Shown: positions 32,949 through 44,429 of the stretch, piece by piece
Numbering within the stretch: position 1 is the stretch's first letter
How the letters are laid out: each line of letters starts with the position of its first letter
Assembly (NCBI GenBank): GCA_014529385.2
Contig: CM043969.1
Location: 66,724,676-66,788,675 of the forward strand
Direction of reading: 5' to 3'
Origin: Adiantum capillus-veneris
Taxonomy: Eukaryota > Streptophyta > Polypodiopsida > Polypodiales > Pteridaceae
DNA: 64,000 nt
Translations under genes and position numbers: made by a program
Notes under the pieces: generated by a model
The model's database searches: none
Told to the model about the DNA's origin: nothing
Seen by the model: the letters and a program-made list of their open reading frames with translations, nothing else

Positions 32949-35839
32949 ATTGTTGCATCTGGCCTTTTGTGCCGTGGGTTGTATAAGCTCACTTTGTATG
33001 ACAAGTGTGGACAAAATTTTGCAAATGCTGTTGCAGATTCAAGGACTATTTCAGATGCAAAACTTTGGCATGCATGTTTTGGTCATCTGAATTTTGCCAG
33101 TTTGCTGCGTTTGCAGAAATCTGATATGGTTGCTTCTTTGCTGCCTCTTGAAGCACCTGTCAAACATGTTTGTGAAGGCTGTATTTTGGGTAAGATGCAC
33201 CGCTCTAAGTTTCCAAATGATGGTTCAGTCCGGGCCACATGCAGGTTGCAACTTGTGCATAGTGTTGTTTGTGGGCCCATGCAAACTCCGTCCTTGGGCA
33301 ATTACCTTTACTTCGTGACTTCCATTGATGATTACTCCAGGCATGCATGGGTATTTCCACTTAAAGTGAAGTCTGAAGTTTTTATGTGCTTCAAACAATT
33401 TCTGGCTATGGCTGAAAATGTCTCGAAATGTACTATGGGTACCCTCCGTTCTGATCGAGGGGGGGAGTATATGTCTCATGAATTTAATGCATTTCTGGCT
33501 AGTTGTGGGATAAAACACCAATGTACAGTGCCTTATACACCTCAGCAAAATGGTGTTGTTGAGAGGAAAAACAGGTCACTGACGGAAATGGCACGATGTA
33601 TGGTCAAAAGTCAAGATTTGCCGCATTCTTTTTGGCTTGAGGCCATCATGTGTGCCACTTATGTACTTAACAGGTGTCCTACGAAAGCTTTGCAGTCTAT
33701 TACTCCATATGAAGCATGGCATGATAGAAAGCCTTCTATTGAGCACGTGCGTGTTTTTAGCTGTTTGGCATATGCTTTGGTGCCACAAACACAGTGCAAA
33801 AAATTGAATGATAAGGCTGTCAAATGTATTTTTGTTGGTTATAGTGCTGAAAGCAAAGGTTATAGGTTCTATCATCCACAAACAAAGTGTATTCTGGTTT
33901 CACGGGATGTAGTGTTTGTGGAAGATTCTGTTCAGCCCTTGTTGTCATGTACTAGAGACAATAATGTAAGCTCACAGGACATTTATGACACTTTGTTGCC
34001 TCTTTTCAGTGGTGGAAATACGAATGTAAGTTTTAATGAGGCAAATGTACAGCCTATGGGGGTTTCTGAAAATGTTACAGATCAGCCTATTACTGATGCA
34101 GATGTACATGATGTACTTGATGAGGAAAGGGCTGAAAATGAGCAGGCTAGAGGTATGCCAAAATGGCTGGTGCACACTTTGCGTGACAGTAAATTGGATG
34201 TACCTTTGTCTAGTCATACTTGTTTAGGCTCTCTCCATGCATCTTATGCATCAGATTGTTATGCTTTGGCTGTGTCTAGCTTACATGATGTTGAGGAGGC
34301 TCTGTCTTTTGATGAAGCACATAATTCAGAAAATTGGATGGCTGCCATGCAATCAGAATATGATGCACTTATAGAAAATGACACATGGACTTTATGTGAT
34401 TTGCCTCCTGGCAAAAAGGCCATTGGTACGAAGTGGGTTTCCAAGTTGAAACGCAAGCCGAATGGTGAGATCGATTGCCATAAGGCTCGACTTGTTGCAA
34501 AGGGTTGTGCACAACAAAAAGACATAGATTATGAAGAGATTTTTGCTGCCACTTGTCGTATGATTACTGTGCATTTTCTATGTGCATTGGCAGCTCATTT
34601 TGGTTGGGATGTACATCAATCAGACATTGTTACTGCTTTCTTGAATGGTGACATATTTGAGGAAGTTTATGTAACGTAGCCTCGTGGTTGTATCATAAAA
34701 GGACAAGAGGACAAAGTGTGTAGATGTACGAAGGCTTTGTATGGGTTGAAGCAATCTCCTCGTGCTTGGTATGAGAAAGCTGACACTCATTTGGTTAAAC
34801 GAGGCTTTCATAACAGTCCAACAGAAAGCACATTGTATGTAAAGCGTGAGGGTGATGTACTTCTCATTGTGGTTCTTTATGCCGATGATTTGCTAATCAC
34901 TGGACCAAATGAGAGACATATTGCTGAATTTAAGGCTAATTTGAATGCTACCTTCAAGATGAAAGGTTTGGGGCTGTTGCATCATTACTTGGGTATACAG
35001 TTTAAGCAATGTGACGGTGGTATTGCCTTGTGTCAGAAAAGTTACATAGAGACATTGCTATGTAAGTTTGGACTTGAGGATTGCAAACCTATTGCCACTC
35101 CCATGGAAACAGGTTTGAAGTTGAGTCTACATGATGCTAGCGATCTTGTTGATGTCACTCTTTACCAAACTGCTGTTGGCTGCTTGATTTATGTATGCAA
35201 CACGAGGCCAGATATTCAGTTTGCAGTCTCACAAGTCAGCAGATTTATGCATAGCCCAGGGTCTAAGCATTGGCAGGCTGTCTAGAGGATTTTTCGCTAC
35301 CTTAGTGGCGCTTTACATCTTGGCTTGTTTTATCCCAAGGGGGGATCATTGTCGCCAGACTTACATGCTTTTTTGGACTCAGATTTGGCTTGTTGTTTTG
35401 ACACGCGAGTGTCCACAAGTGGTTTTTGTTTTATGCTTGGCAGTTCATGTATATCATGGTTGAGCAAGAAGCAACCTACTGTGGCCACTTCGAGTTGTGA
35501 CGCTGAGTACATGGCAGTCTTCACAGCTACGATTGAGTGTGTATGGCTCAGACACCTTATGGCTGATTTGGGTGTTGGACACGACACTGCCAACACTATC
35601 TACACTAACAGTCAAAGCGCATTGGCAGTTGCGAGGAACCCAGTTTCTCATGCTCGCACAAAGCACATTGAGGTGCATTACCACTATGTCAGGGAGAGGC
35701 TCTCAGAGCAGGAGAGAATAGCTTGGCTTATGTGCCAACACAGGACAACCTTGCATATCTTTTCACAAAGGCATTGTCATCTCGTGAGAAGCTTGAAGCT
35801 TTCCGCAAAGCTTTGGGCTTACTCCCCTTTGTGGACTGA
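32949..35839 (+). pseudogene. Copia integrase, reverse transcriptase and RNase H
   Basis: Continues the gag-pol frame after the stop at 32,946. The zinc-binding HHCC module is H-x-x-x-x-x-H...C-x-x-C (about 33,070-33,190). In the integrase core, LVHSVVCGPM shows Val where the first catalytic Asp is expected, while LRSDRGGEY and QNGVVERKNR keep the second Asp and the Glu. The RT has [45 protein letters not shown] and VLYADDLLITG (YADD). In-frame TAG codons lie at 34,677-34,679 and 35,283-35,285. RNase H has FLDSDLACC and ATSSCDAEYMA. A frame change near 35,720 restores the usual tail ending at TGA 35,837-35,839. Confidence 0.92.
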
Positions 35840-35914
35840 TCATGTCCTCAGGGCATGGCACTTCCCTTTACTCATGTGCCAGCTCTTGTTCACCGCATCA
35901 CTCCAGGGGGGATT

Positions 35915-36141
35915 TGTTACCATATACAAATGGTACTGATGTGTGTGAACACACTAGGACCGCCGGGGCATTTTTTCCCTCTTTAGGAGGTTTTTTCCCC
36001 CGAGCATTGTATATACACCCATCACTCTAGGGCTATCTATCTTTCCATTGCATACTAAGTAACACGCTCTCTATTGTGTGCCTTGAGCTTCCTTCATCTT
36101 CTCCAAGCTGTGTGCATTTCTCTGCAACCCTAATTCCAACA
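35915..36141 (+). repeat. Copia 3' LTR (227 bp)
   Basis: Direct repeat of 30,978-31,204, preceded by a G-rich purine tract and ending AATTCCAACA. Confidence 0.95.
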
Positions 36142-37700
36142 AAAACTCTATTGTTAGGTTTAGGCATCAAGTTTGACTATGTTATCAAGCAAAACCAAAT
36201 CTCACAGATCCACTTGGATAGCGATATCCAACATATCTCAAATTGTATAAATGAGTGTCATGCCTAATCTGAAGAAGGCCTACTAAATTCAGTCTAGTTT
36301 GCCACAATACAATTAAAAAATTATCGTTAAATCCAAGCCCGAGTGAACAAAAAGTGGCATCCTTTATTACATTAGCAGCCTGATAAAACAAAGTCCAAAT
36401 AATAGACGTCCTTGGGACTGGGATAGTTCCTACACAATACACCATCACCTTTTCTGCAAATGTCAAGGGTATACCATACCAACCCACCACACTTCTCTTT
36501 TTTTTTTTATAAAACAAACTCAGGCAGTGTAGTGCCAAGACAAAATCCTACCAAAATCAGAATCATGGCAGTAACTAGTAACCAATCCCATCACACCCAT
36601 TTTGGCCGTCAAAAAACGACATTTTCTAGAGCCAGAACATTATTTATGCAGGGTTTTCCAAAAACCAAACCATGGTGTATTAAGCCTTTCCACAAACCCA
36701 CAAGTGTTTATTTTGGAACATAACACACTATATGTAACAAGAACTACCTAACATAGTAAAATGCCAAAGCGAACTAGTCAACAAACATCAACGCGACTTG
36801 TATGAGCTGGTCACATGCACAAGGCCCAAAACCACCAAACCAAACCTCCCAACACCCATCACAATTTTCTCTGTAATAACTATGTTCAACATACCATGGT
36901 GTATTAACATCCACCCTTCAAAACAAGACAGTGCAGAGTAATGAAAAATTGTAGCAAAAGAGCTCAATCCATTGTGGTAGGGTACCAACCTGTGAAACCT
37001 CCTTATGTTCAACAACCTTCATAGCCGCAAAGAAAGCGGCTGCTCAGAACAAGCCCTCAGAACTTTCTTTCTCATACACACACAACACGCAAGGCTAAGT
37101 GAGGGGCATACAACAACCCTCACTTGGTTTAAATAGTAAAGCCCATCCGGTAAGTGCTCTGAGTCATCTTAATCCAGGCGAATCACCCTTGAACTGCATA
37201 TCATCATGTTAATATCTCGAGGTGAATGATATCCAACGGTAGCCCCGCCATGTTTACTCCCCGGGGGGGGGGGGGGGGGGTTGAGGGGTGGTGGTGTGTT
37301 AATCTTACATAGTCGGCATGCAAGCATAAAAGAATTATTGTGTGTACATCTTAAGGCGTAGAGAGTGAGGCACAAAATGAGAAAATGGGGTGTGAAGACA
37401 AAATAATAAAAGCCATATCCCCGCTATGATGTAGATCCTTAAGTGTTCTGTCACCAGAGTAAGAGGGCCACGTCCCTAATAGGGAGGTTCATGCATGGGT
37501 TACTCTAGGGGGGGTGCTCCATGAAGGGGTGCATCCCATATAGGCTAGTAAAAACGATGGTCCTGCCAAAAGCCTTGGAAAGGCATGGGAATATTTTAAT
37601 GTAAGTGATCATTATAGGCTTGAACATGGTTGTTTTTTTGGGAAAAACTTTCATTTTAATGCATCTGAATTAGTACTTAAGTGTGTGTGTGTGTGTGTAC
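36142..37700. repeat. Long direct repeat, right copy, second part
   Basis: Resumes the homology to the left repeat from about 25,239 to 26,414. Extra sequence at about 36,718-37,090 and 37,325-37,425 is absent from the left copy. A run of 18 G lies at 37,263-37,280, where the left copy has CCCCCCGAGGTGGGGGGGG. Ends in a (GT)n tract at about 37,681-37,700. Confidence 0.88.
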
Positions 37701-38080
37701 ATATGTGTATATATACATTTGTATGGTTATAAATGTATAGAGATTGGTATTTATGATCAAAAGGTTCAATCTTTTTGTTCGTATCTTTGTAAAAAAAAGT
37801 GTCTCCATTCATTGAGGTTGTTGGGGTAAATGGAAAAGTGCTTGGTGACTTGCAAGGATTTAATAATTAAGTGATCACATAAAATTTTCTGTCATTACTA
37901 AGTGTTATTATCATCTTTACATAAATATAGTTCTACATGTTCACATGTTAACCCACTTAAAGCCCATCGGGATTTCAATTTTTGATGACGGGCCCGTCGA
38001 GAAAAACTGAAGGCCTAGTGGGTCCGCAACATCATAAAAAGGCATGCATGGATGGGTCCACGAGGTAGCATTTTCAGATC

Positions 38081-38152
<72 letters not shown>

Positions 38153-38300
38153 CTTTACATGTAGGTCAAGAAGAGAAAGGGAGTAAGGGGATCGTGTGGG
38201 AGCATGCTCTACGTCACAATGTGCGGCACTTTTAGAGTAGCATATCACACGACTCGAGTGTGTGTTGTGTGTGGTAGCATGCCTTGTGTCATATTGCAGT
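37701..38300. repeat. Unassigned DNA with (TA)n(GA)n microsatellite at 38,083-38,149
   Basis: No gene is seen. The compound tract has about 15 TA units followed by about 18 GA units (38,113-38,149). Open frames over it are repeat artefacts. Confidence 0.85.
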
Positions 38301-38488
38301 GCAATAATAGGGTACCTTACCACACAATGGGGGTATGTACGTTAGTCTTATTTGGAATGGTGCTTACCATCGGGGAATTACCTCGGTTACATGGGCAATA
38401 GTAGGGTACCTTACCACACAACGTGGGTGTGCACGTCAGTCTTCTTTAGAATGGTGCTTACCAGGGGGGCATTACCTCGGTTACATGG
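38301..38488. repeat. 94 bp tandem repeat, two copies
   Basis: GCAATAATAGGGTACCTTAC at 38,301 recurs as GCAATAGTAGGGTACCTTAC at 38,395; both units end with ATTACCTCGGTTACATGGG. A weaker third partial copy may precede it near 38,240. Confidence 0.85.
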
Positions 38489-39496
38489 GGAATATGGTGT
38501 CCTTGTGGTAAGTATTGGCAAGTCGTATAGGTACTACATCGGTAACGTGTCGATATTAGTATCATATGGTGACCCAACTTCCCTTCCCCATGCAAAAGAA
38601 ACATATGGGCATCGATCGGTAATGCAACCATATGATGCTTGCATTTATGCATAAATGCGGAGTTCAGGTCGTTGACCCGGCCATATGAATACCGTATAAA
38701 TTGTATGTGCATGTATATATATTGTTTGTTTGAGTATTATGTACACAAAATACTTGGTCGGTAACACGGCCGTGAAGAGTATTTCTTATACAAATTTTCA
38801 TAATGTCTATAAATGTTGATTGTTTTTGTCAAAAAATATCGCAGCAGATCCTAGTGCATCTTTTAAAAAAAAGATTAATATTCAACAACTATCTATTGAA
38901 TTATTAGTCAACTATCTCTATTATGCTAACAAACTTTATTGCAAAACTAATATCTCGTTCACCATATAATTCTATTGTTTTAATATATTGCACTTTGGAT
39001 ATCAATTCATCACAAAATTAAACTTCAACTACCTCCCCTCTCTCTCTCTCTCTCTCTAGGATGCAAAATTTGTAATGAGCTACAAAACACATAAAGTCTT
39101 ATGAAACTTCGTATATATGGAATTAAGAAAAGAAAAAGGTTGCTCTATATCTTGAAAATAAATATTTTACCTCAAATTGATAAATTATTTTTAAAATTAA
39201 ATTCTACTGATTAAGTTGTTGTAAAATATATCAATAGTCTTGAAAGATTTGCTTCCCTTGCAAAAATGAATTGGCAAAAACTGTGTATAACTAGTGGTAG
39301 TAATCAAAATATGAACAAATGTCTTATATAGTGTAATCTAGTTTTTATAGTGAAACAATCAAAATGTTAACTAATGGTTTACCATTTCTTATGGAGTGGT
39401 TAGGATTTTTAACCTATATGGTCCGGACCATTGAGTCTTTGAGTGGATAAATTTAATTTGCATTATGGTCCTGATTTGTGCAAACTAGTGTTAGCA
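38489..39496. other. Unassigned AT-rich intergenic DNA
   Basis: No coding potential or clear structure is seen apart from a short (TC)n tract at 39,040-39,057. Confidence 0.6.
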
Positions 39497-40290
39497 ATCA
39501 AAATGTGAATCAATGTCTTGTGGTTTGAAATAGTTTTTTAAAGTGTTACATGTCTTTAACCTTATATTTTGATAGTTCAACATGTGTGAAACCTAGATAC
39601 ACTATGCGGTTATATTTACATCGTTTTTTTAAATTGACAAGTGCAAAAATGACAGCTAAACAAAGGAAAATCATCATGCGGGCCATTTGTAAAGAGTGTA
39701 TACAAACAATTTCATTGTGTGCAAATGTCAGAATCCAACAGATAAATGAGAGCAACATTTTTATTAAAGATTTTATTAGCACTATCTGGGAGAATACAGA
39801 GCGCAAACTGCGTGAAGAAGGCCACTACGAGTTGCTGATGCCAGCAGGTATTAGAGAATTCGACCTGCATCATAAAATTAGAACGCTACTTATCAAAATG
39901 TGAATCAATGTCTTATGGTTTGAAATAGTTTTTTAAAGTGTTACATGTCTTTAACCTAATATTTTGATAGTCTAACATGTGTGAAACCTAGAGGTGCTAT
40001 GCGGTTATATTTACATCGTTTTTTTAAATTGACAAGTGCAAACATGACACCTAAACAAAGGAAAATCATTATGCGGGCCATTCGTAAAGAGTATATACAA
40101 ACAATTTCATTGTGTGCAAATGTCAGAATCCAACAGATAAATGAGAGTAACATTTTTATTAAAGATTTTATTAGCACTATCTGGGAGAATACGGAGCGCA
40201 AACTGCGTGAAGAAGGCCACTAAGAGTTGCTGATGCAAGCAGGTATTAGAGAATCTGACCCGCATCATTAAATTTGAACGATGCTTATTG
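39497..40290. repeat. 395 bp tandem repeat, two copies, each with a conserved open frame
   Basis: ATCAAAATGTGAATCAATGT starts units at 39,497 and 39,892; the second decays near 40,290. A fragment of the unit start also occurs near 39,303. Substitutions are few, and the copies keep the same open frame across most of their length. Confidence 0.9.
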
Positions 40291-40570
40291 CGTGAAGATA
40301 TGCTGCAGAGACTTGAAAGAAGACCTTCCTACCACATGCAATATGGCCAAAGTAGAGCTATGGGACAAACAATGGGAGGAGCACAAGATAAAGATAAAGA
40401 GAGTGAATGTTCAGGATCAATCCACTTTGCCCAAGAAAGTCAAGATGGTGCAAGATGCACATGGAGCCATCGATAGCCGATTGGATATCAACGGCATGAG
40501 ACCATTCATACACACAACGTTCAATGCTAAGTGCACGCATTTTGGAGGCAGAGGAAGCAGGAGAATATGA
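39550..40570 (+). other. Open frames in the 395 bp repeat and just after it, family unknown
   Basis: Copy 1 encodes 117 residues without a stop (39,550-39,903) and copy 2 encodes 80 (39,981-40,223). They share MRLYLHRFFKLTSA and the later segment NIFIKDFISTIWENTERKLR. Differences are mostly missense (Ala/Pro, Cys/Arg, Cys/Tyr). A further open stretch at 40,274-40,570 has a Lys-rich segment. I recognise no family and see no start context, signal peptide or splice pattern. It may be a fragment of a mobile-element protein or chance. Confidence 0.3.
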
Positions 40571-40651
40571 GTTGTCAAAGCAGCCATGGCTTGCTATAAA
40601 AATCTATGATCCATAGTGTTTGGATGCATACACAAAGGCCAGTGACATATA

Positions 40652-40878
40652 TGTTGGAATTAAGGTTGCAGAGAAACACACATAGCTTGGAGAAGATGAA
40701 GGAAGCTCAAGGCACACAACAGAGAGTGTATTACTTAGTGTGCAATGGAAAGATGAGATAGCCCTAGAGTGATGGGCATATATACGATGCACCGGGGGAA
40801 AAACCTCCTAGTGAGGGAAAAAATGCCCCGACGGTCCTAAGTGTGTTCACACATCACTACCACATGTATATGGTAACA
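40652..40878 (-). repeat. 3' LTR of the truncated copia copy
   Basis: Reads TGTTGGAATTAAGG...GGTAACA on the plus strand, the reverse complement of the 227 bp LTR found at 30,978 and 35,915. Confidence 0.93.
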
Positions 40879-42641
40879 AACCCCCCTTGGGAGTGATGCT
40901 GTGAACGAGAGTTGGCACATAGAGTATAGGGAAGTACCATACCCTAAGGACATGATCAATCCACAAAGGGGAGGAAGCCCAAAGCTTTGCGGAAAGGTTT
41001 GAACTTTTCACGAGACAATGTCTTTGTGAAAAGATCTGCGAGGTTGGCTCATAAGACAAGCTAATCTTTCTTGTTGAGATTCTCTCACTGACATAGTGGT
41101 AATGCACCTCAATGTGCTTTATGCGAGCATGAAAAACTAAATTCCTCGCACTTGCCAATGCACTTTGACTGTCAGTGTAGATGATGTTGGCAGTATCCTG
41201 TCCAACACCCAAATCAGCCATAAGGTATTTGAGCCATACACACTCAATCATAGCTATGAAGACTGCCCTATACTTAGCATCACAAGTGGAAGTGGCCACA
41301 GTAGGTTGCTTCTTACTCAACCATGATATTCATGAACTGTCGAGCATGAAACAAAAACCACTTGTGGACACTTGCGTGTCAAAGCAACCAACCCACTCTG
41401 AGTCCAAAAAAGCATGTAAATCTTGTGGCAATGGTCCCTCCTTGGGATAAAACAACACAAGTTGTAAAGTTCCACTTAAGTAGCAAAAGATCCACTTGAC
41501 AACCTACCAATGCTTAGACCCTAGGCTATGCATAAATTTGTTGACCTGTGAGACTGCAAATTAAATATCTGGCCTTGTGGTGCATACATAAATAAGACAT
41601 CCAATAGCAGTTTGGTAAAGAGTGACATCAGCAGGATCACCAACATCGTGAAGACTCAATTTCAAACTTATTTCCATGGGAGTGGCAATAGGTTTGCAAT
41701 CCTCAAGTCCAAACTTACATAGCAATGTCTCTATGTAACTTGTCTGACACAAGGCAATACCACCATCACAATGCTTAAACTGTATGCCCAAGTAATGATG
41801 CAACATCCCCAAATTTTTCATCTTGAAAATAACATTCAAATCAGCCTTAAATTCAGCAATAATTGCCTCATTTGGACACGTGATAAACAAATCATCCACA
41901 TATAGAACAACGATGAGAAGTACATCGCCCTCACACTTTACATATAACGTACTTTCTGTTGGACTGTTACGAAAGCCTCGTTTGACCAAATGAGTTTCGA
42001 CTTTCTCATACCAAGCACGAGGAGATTGCTTCAACCCCATACAAAGCTTTCTTGCATTTGCACACTTTATCCTCTTGTCCTTTCTTGACAAAACCGCGAC
42101 CCTGCATTACATAAACTTCCTCAAATATGTCACCATTCAAGAAAGCAGTAACAATGTCTGATTGATGTACATCCCAACCAAAATGAGCTGCCAATGTAGA
42201 AAATGCAAGTAGTCATATGAAAAGTGGGAGCAAAAGTCTCTTCATAATCTATGCCTTTCTGTTGTGCATAGCCTTTTGCAACAAGTCGAGCCTTATAACG
42301 ATCAATCTCACCATACCAATGGCCTTTTTTCAAGGGGGCAAATCACATAAAGTCCATGTGTCATATTGCGATTGCATGGTAGCCATTTAATTTTCTACCT
42401 CAACATCACATAAATTGGAAATAGCCAAAGCACGGCAATCTGATGTATAAGATGCATGGCGAGAACCTGAATGAGTACAACTAGACAAAGGTGCATCCAA
42501 TTTACTATCACGCAAAGTATGCACCAACCATTTTGGTATACCTCTAGCCTGCTCATTCTCAGTTCTTTTCTCATCAAGTACATCATGTATATCTGCATCA
42601 AAAATTGGTTGATTTGTAACATTTTTTGAAACCCCCAATTT
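40879..42641 (-). pseudogene. Copia reverse transcriptase and RNase H remnant (minus strand)
   Basis: From high to low coordinate: the linker with WLVHTLRDSKLDAPLSS (about 42,500-42,550), [19 protein letters not shown] (about 42,240-42,300), [22 protein letters not shown] (about 42,120-42,190), LKQSPRAWYEKVETHLVKRG (about 41,970-42,040), and the active site LYVDDLFITC (about 41,870-41,900). Then CTTRPDI and RNase H with MSKKQPTVATSTCDAKY (about 41,270-41,320). The active site is YVDD here but YADD in the copy at 34,870. Several frameshifts and stops are present, including one after ATRPDI-type sequence near 41,561. Confidence 0.9.
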
Positions 42642-43739
42642 CAATAAGATAGCCGTTAAGGCAGTGTTCACGAGCCAAATTTATGATCGGGGTTGAGATT
42701 AGCAGATTTTGGTGAAAATTGGCAAAATTTTGGGTCATGAATCTTGCCAAAGCCTAGAATTCGACTTAGAATTTGGGAAACCATTTCGACCAAGAACATT
42801 AATGTTCTAGCCTAGTTTTGGAAAACGGTACTGTAGCTCACTCAAAGAACGCCAGAAGCTAGAAGTCATTGTGCAAGCCATAAATTGGCTAGTGCAAGCA
42901 ATTGCATTGCAAATTGGGCTTAGGATTGGACAACCAGGGACACCACTCACATGTGATTACAGATTAGGCTATCAAGAGCCCAATGTTCATCATTCCAAAG
43001 ACTACAATCAATTTTGACACACTCAAGCTAGAGTTCATCAACTCTTGTGAGTTGATGTGCAATAAATTGTAAAAATAGCTTTATCCCAAGCAGTATTGTC
43101 AACCCGAGCAAGAGAAAATTGTTGGTGCAAACACAGAATCTACTAAAGGTAGTTTTTAGAGACCGAGCCAGCATGGACTCAAATTGAGCTGATAATTCAA
43201 GTGCAATAGAGCAGATTTTTACAGCACTATGGCTACAATGGAGACAAAGTGTTATATACAGATCCAGAAGGACATAGGTACCTAATGAGCAACAAAAGCA
43301 GCACAAGAGACAAGATCTTATTAATCAGAGTAAATTCAAATCCAAAGAACTCCTAGATGTTTACAAATTTTAGCCGAGCCAAGTATTGCAAGCTCAAAGA
43401 TGAAGTACAGATAGAAGTTCAAAAAGTTGACCCAAGCGACTATCCAAAAATCTACACAAGCTACTAGACCATACAGCTGGTGCATATGCAATCAGGATCA
43501 TTGTACATGGACTATAGTGGTTGAATCTACAATCAAGAGCTACAAATGGAAGATCCAATAGATCAGCCAATAGAAGCCAATCTAATAGAAGAACCAAGTC
43601 AAAGGTCATATAAAGGTCAAAATGAAGCAGTCTATAGCCTGATGCTAAGTGTTCTAAAAGAAGTTGCTGACAACTTAGCCAACATAGAAGTAGAAAACTC
43701 CCCAGTAAGAGCTTGAGATGGAAGAATGGATTGAAATAC

Positions 43740-43840
43740 CACCAGTAATGGTATATTGCTCAGATTGTGAAAGAAAAGGTAGACATTTTCGAGAAGATTG
43801 TCCAAGAAATTTAGACAAATAGGACATAGCAAGTGCAAAG
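43740..43840 (+). pseudogene. Zinc-knuckle-like segment
   Basis: MVYCSDCERKGRHFREDCPRN is encoded around 43,748-43,812. Spacing is C-x2-C-x5-H-x4-C, one residue longer than the usual knuckle. A stop follows within a few codons. Confidence 0.55.
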
Positions 43841-44260
43841 CAAAGTACAAAATAGTATGAAGAAGAAAATTTTGATGTAAGTGCATCTAACTCGTCATTT
43901 TTGATGCAATCAGATGATTTTGCAGTACCATCTGAAGCACCAGTAAAAGCACTTCAATTCAAAATCAACATAAAGCTGCATAGGCACCTGAAAATCTTAA
44001 ATTGGAACCATTCAACAACAAATTCATACGTGAATTTAGTCAGAGTGTTGAGTTATCACCAAAGGGCTAAAAGAGTGTTAGGTTTGCAAGTGATTCTGCA
44101 TCCACTTCCACTAGTGTGCGATCATTCACAAGTGAATGCTATTAGCATTATATGGCACACATAATTCATATGCACACTATGTAGACAAAAAAGGGAGACT
44201 ATACAAAAAGAGTCGACAAGTGTTTAAAAGGCCCGCATACCAGCTCATAGAATTATGCCC

Positions 44261-44428
44261 AGTGATAGATCAAAAAGGATGGTTCGTCTTAGCAAAAAAA
44301 AAAAATTATAAACCATCCCCTCTAGAGTTGAATGACATTACGCAAGTGATAGATCAAGAAGGATGGTTCGTCTTAGAAGAAAAAATATATTATGAACCAT
44401 CCTCTCTAGAGCTGAATGACATTACGTG
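44261..44428. repeat. 84 bp in-frame tandem duplication
   Basis: Units start AGTGATAGATCAAAAAGGAT (44,261) and AGTGATAGATCAAGAAGGAT (44,345). They encode two 28-residue repeats with IDQ.GWFVL and SLELNDIT inside an open frame of 97 codons (44,136-44,429). Confidence 0.88.
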
Positions 44429-44429
44429 A

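Larger units (their letters stand above)
30978..36141 (+). mobile_element. Full-length Ty1/copia retrotransposon with 227 bp LTRs
   Basis: LTRs at 30,978-31,204 and 35,915-36,141 both start TGTTACCATATACA and end AATTCCAACA, are exactly 227 bp, and differ at about ten positions by eye. A primer-binding site follows the 5' LTR and a purine tract (CCAGGGGGGA, 35,904-35,913) precedes the 3' LTR. The insertion lies in an A-run, so the 4-5 bp duplication is not distinguishable from the run. It is filled relative to the empty site near 25,240. The coding region has one gag frameshift, three in-frame stops and a late frameshift. Confidence 0.95.
24511..37700 (-). mobile_element. Penelope-like element flanked by long direct repeats, interrupted by a copia insertion
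   Basis: A minus-strand reverse transcriptase region (26,415-30,283) lies between two same-orientation repeats: 24,511-26,414 and 30,284-30,977 plus 36,142-37,700. The two halves of the right repeat are separated by a complete copia element. Penelope-like elements often carry long terminal direct repeats (pLTRs), so the layout fits, but that the repeats belong to the RT element is inference. Total length without the copia insert is about 8 kb. No GIY-YIG endonuclease is recognised. Every coding part is interrupted by stops or frameshifts. Confidence 0.6.
40652..42641 (-). mobile_element. Truncated second copy of the 227 bp-LTR copia family
   Basis: The complement of 40,652-40,878 matches the LTR of the element at 30,978 (same ends and length). 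The adjacent minus-strand coding DNA matches its RT/RNase H. Similarity stops near 42,641, at the position equivalent to about 34,058 of the other element. The 5' LTR, gag, protease and integrase are therefore missing. A longer unrelated retroelement begins at the break. Confidence 0.92.

Noticed and set aside
36460-36723. 87-codon open frame in the right direct repeat
   Set aside because: The same region of the left repeat is not conserved as coding, and there is no motif.
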